Translations under genes and position numbers: made by a program
Assembly (NCBI GenBank): GCA_003344405.1
Contig: NOWV01000001.1
Span: forward strand, 868,001-932,000
Reading direction: 5' to 3'
DNA length: 64,000 bases
Origin: Trichoplax sp. H2
Lineage: Eukaryota; Placozoa; Uniplacotomia; Trichoplacea
Part shown: in pieces, positions 61,543 through 64,000 of the stretch
Layout: each line of letters opens with the position of its first letter
Position numbering within the stretch: position 1 is the first letter of the stretch
The notes under the pieces: model-generated
What the model saw: the letters and a program-made list of their open reading frames with translations, nothing else
Told to the model about the DNA's origin: nothing
Databases searched by the model: none

Positions 61543-64000
61543 ATGGATTTAGATCAAGTTAAGAAGAAAAGAGGTGCAAAGAAAAGGCGACCTACCAAGG
61601 TTAGTTTAAAATCCTTTAATCATATTTAAAAATGGCTTCAAGAAAATCCAGTAATAAAACATCTAAATGATCTCATGAAAGAATTTGCAAATACAGTCCT
61701 ATTCTATCTAATGTAAACCAGTAAGAACGAATCTGATTGACCATAGTAAATTAGAAAATCAAGACAATCTACAATATATTTAGCTACTTATTAAACATTG
61801 AAGTAAATCAACTACTCAACATTTTCACCTATGAGTTATTGACTATATTATCATTTTATATACTCTATATTGTATTTGATGAAATTTATTACTACGACTA
61901 TTTGAAAACATACGCCTAACAATAGAATTTGTTTATCGAGAACTACTACCGCTTACACCAATTATAATAACATCATCAGTTTAATTACCCTACTGCATGC
62001 GTATAGACATCGATAGACTGTATCTTAACAGGAATTCAATTATTATACTGTACTTCTTTCTAAAAGGCTATGTGGACATATTATATTTCATATAATGACT
62101 ATACATAAACAGTCTATATTCTCAGCACGATTAATATTGTGCTTGTACACTTAGTTGAACGATAAAATTATACTTTAGACAGCAGGGCAACATACAGTAA
62201 TCAAATACAGTTTTAAAAGCTTCTGCGAACATAGCGACTGCATGTGAAGCTTCATACTCATTCAAAATGCTGCAATGTTATTTATGTTGATCAATATTCC
62301 CTAATGTTATGCATGTGAGAGTATATCATACGTAGCACATTTACGTACTATCCCAGTTGCAAATGTACAATAACAACACACACTTGATTCAGTAGCAAAT
62401 TTGAAGTATTTACACATTGATTTTGTACAAGGAGATTGAAGCTTTTTTTTTATAATTAATCAATCATGCAGGAAGAAAGTAGTCCGCTAGCTGAAAATGA
62501 AGGTAACAGATTCTATTCTTTGATCTAAAATTACAGCCCACACCATAACTTTAACATACTGCATGATAAATCCTTTTCACTATTTTATGCATTATTATTT
62601 AGGCGGTTCTGAAAACCTACGGCAAAAGACTAGAGCGAGATTTGCCCAACTACTTGAATCATCCAAAAACACATCTGATAACCAGTAATTAAAATTTCTA
62701 TTAAATGACATGACTAAAGAATACAGTACACCTATATCAAGCTAATACGATAGCAGTACATGTAAATGCTGTATATTTATCTGAAGATGTCATCCATCTT
62801 AGCTTTGCTGCTACAGTAATGTTATATAATTTATTTATTTACAATCAGATTGAATTCATTAGCGATAAAATAAATTATTAAACGATATGAACTATTAGTC
62901 ATCCATCATCAGAATCGATAGCTTTGATAGAAAAGTAATTACATCAGGTTTCGACATCTCTCTTTTCTAAATTTGTTAGACTTAATGAAAGCCTTAGTAA
63001 GAAAAGGCGATCGCCTCGCGGAGCATCTACACTGGTACGACAAAAATAATTCACTCAAGTTTATCATTATGAAGTACTTGCATTAAATTATTTTATCAAG
63101 AGAAATTACAATTGCTAATACATAAATATTATTAGCTCATTATCTTTAAACCCCTTTCAAATGGTTATCCATTTATTGATATTTCATGTTTATACGCATC
63201 CCGTAGTCCAACGAAGACGATGATGATCGGTTGCAGCCCCACGTGAAAATCCCTACTAAGGATAAATCTCTAAATAAAAATAAAAAGAAGTCCAAATCAA
63301 CTAGTATGTGAATAAATCACAGATACAGAAGCTATGGCTAATTGCAATAGCGAAACTGTTATTATAAATATACCAATGGCTTTATACTCTGAACTATACC
63401 GTAACCTTAACGTTATCAGGGAAAGCAAGAGATAATGACAAGGAATATGAAAATGACGAGAACACTCCAGAGAAAGTTAATTACGCAGATAATGAAGGTT
63501 ACATCCACGACGATAACAATGTATCACAGTCTATTCCGGAAGGGAAACGTACTAAGAAAAAAGCTAAATTTAAACTTAGCAACAATGAAAATCCGTACGT
63601 AGATTTTAGTACTGAGGCATAGTAAAGAATTCATCTCTAAATAATATGCCATGTATTAGTAGTGACTAAATCTATTCCTATTTCGTAGTCTACAAATCGT
63701 TTAGTAGACACCAGTTTTCAGAAAAATAGCTTTATCTTCTTTTCTGATGTCAATTTACAACCAATCTACAAATTTATCACTCTTCAGAGACGCAGATTAC
63801 ATCGACACCCCTAAAAAGCCAGACGATCAAGGGAAAGCTAAGACTGTACGCCCTACAGGCGATATTTGTAATATTGATCACCATCGAACAAATTTATATT
63901 CAAATTTTAATTTATGCTATAACAATCTGCAGATATCGCTCATAATTACGTAATATTAAAAATTGTTTTACGGTAGGCAAAATCCAAGAGTAAGAAAGAT
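61543..64000 (+). CDS. Lysine-rich protein, 5' part; possible TMEM237
   Basis: Exons joined in phase: 61543-61599 (ATG), 62472-62502, 62603-62684, 62980-63034, 63207-63303, 63420-63594 (donor gtacgt), then probably an exon near 63790 (DADYIDTPKKPDDQGKAKT) and another at the window edge (AKSKSKKD). The product starts MDLDQVKKKRGAKKRRPTK and is highly charged and disordered, with KSLNKNKKKSKS and EGKRTKKKAKFKLS. The order of basic tracts, and VNYADNEGYIHDD (compare the YANELGVEDED region of vertebrate TMEM237), suggest the cytoplasmic N-terminus of TMEM237, a ciliary transition-zone protein. That identity is an inference: its membrane segments would lie beyond the window. Alternatively exon 63420 ends in-frame at TAG 63622. 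Confidence 0.6.

Overview
This is an AT-rich eukaryotic window that looks like an early-branching animal, most plausibly a placozoan (Trichoplax/Hoilungia type). That placement is an inference from four things: many short introns with GT-AG borders (donors like gtaagt, acceptors like ttttag), compact genes about 2 to 10 kb long, animal-type proteins that align almost end to end with vertebrate families, and no bacterial or viral signature. Open reading frames are broken into small exons, so most genes were rebuilt by joining phase-compatible exons and comparing the products with known families from memory; no search was run.

Layout, left to right: RGS22, a multi-RGS-domain protein (+, 0.7-10.5 kb); TGS1, the cap hypermethylase (-, 11.2-14.5 kb); a repeat-rich stretch with two small uncharacterised ORFs (-, 15.7-18.0 kb); a TMEM14-family membrane protein (+, 19.4-20.5 kb); PPP1R8/NIPP1, a nuclear PP1 inhibitor with an FHA domain (-, 21.5-25.8 kb, first exon not found); a tandem-repeat region (26.1-27.3 kb); DDX24, a nucleolar DEAD-box helicase (+, 27.4-32.0 kb); PAK1IP1/MAK11, a WD40 ribosome-biogenesis protein (-, 32.3-34.7 kb); RTEL1, an Fe-S DNA helicase (+, 35.3-42.4 kb); FAM135, an alpha/beta-hydrolase-like protein (-, 43.7-52.8 kb); a gene-poor region with a 72-bp hairpin minisatellite (55.9-56.9 kb), an exon-like membrane segment (-, about 57.9-58.1 kb) and a 140-bp triplication (60.1-60.5 kb); and the 5' part of a lysine-rich gene (+, from 61.5 kb) that runs off the end and may be TMEM237.

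The recognised genes alternate in strand, giving convergent pairs (RGS22/TGS1, TMEM14/PPP1R8, DDX24/PAK1IP1, RTEL1/FAM135) and divergent pairs (TGS1/TMEM14, PPP1R8/DDX24, PAK1IP1/RTEL1, FAM135/61.5-kb gene). Dense clusters of a self-complementary pentamer repeat, (TACTG)n/(CAGTA)n forming GTACTGTACAGTAC palindromes, sit in the divergent, promoter-bearing gaps and are essentially absent from the convergent gaps. This is the most interesting pattern in the window. DDX24, PAK1IP1 and TGS1 all act in nuclear or nucleolar RNA metabolism; the other genes have no obvious shared pathway.

Limits: first exons and UTRs are mostly unknown, a few internal exons of RGS22, DDX24 and FAM135 are unresolved, and short exons in the long gaps may have been missed.
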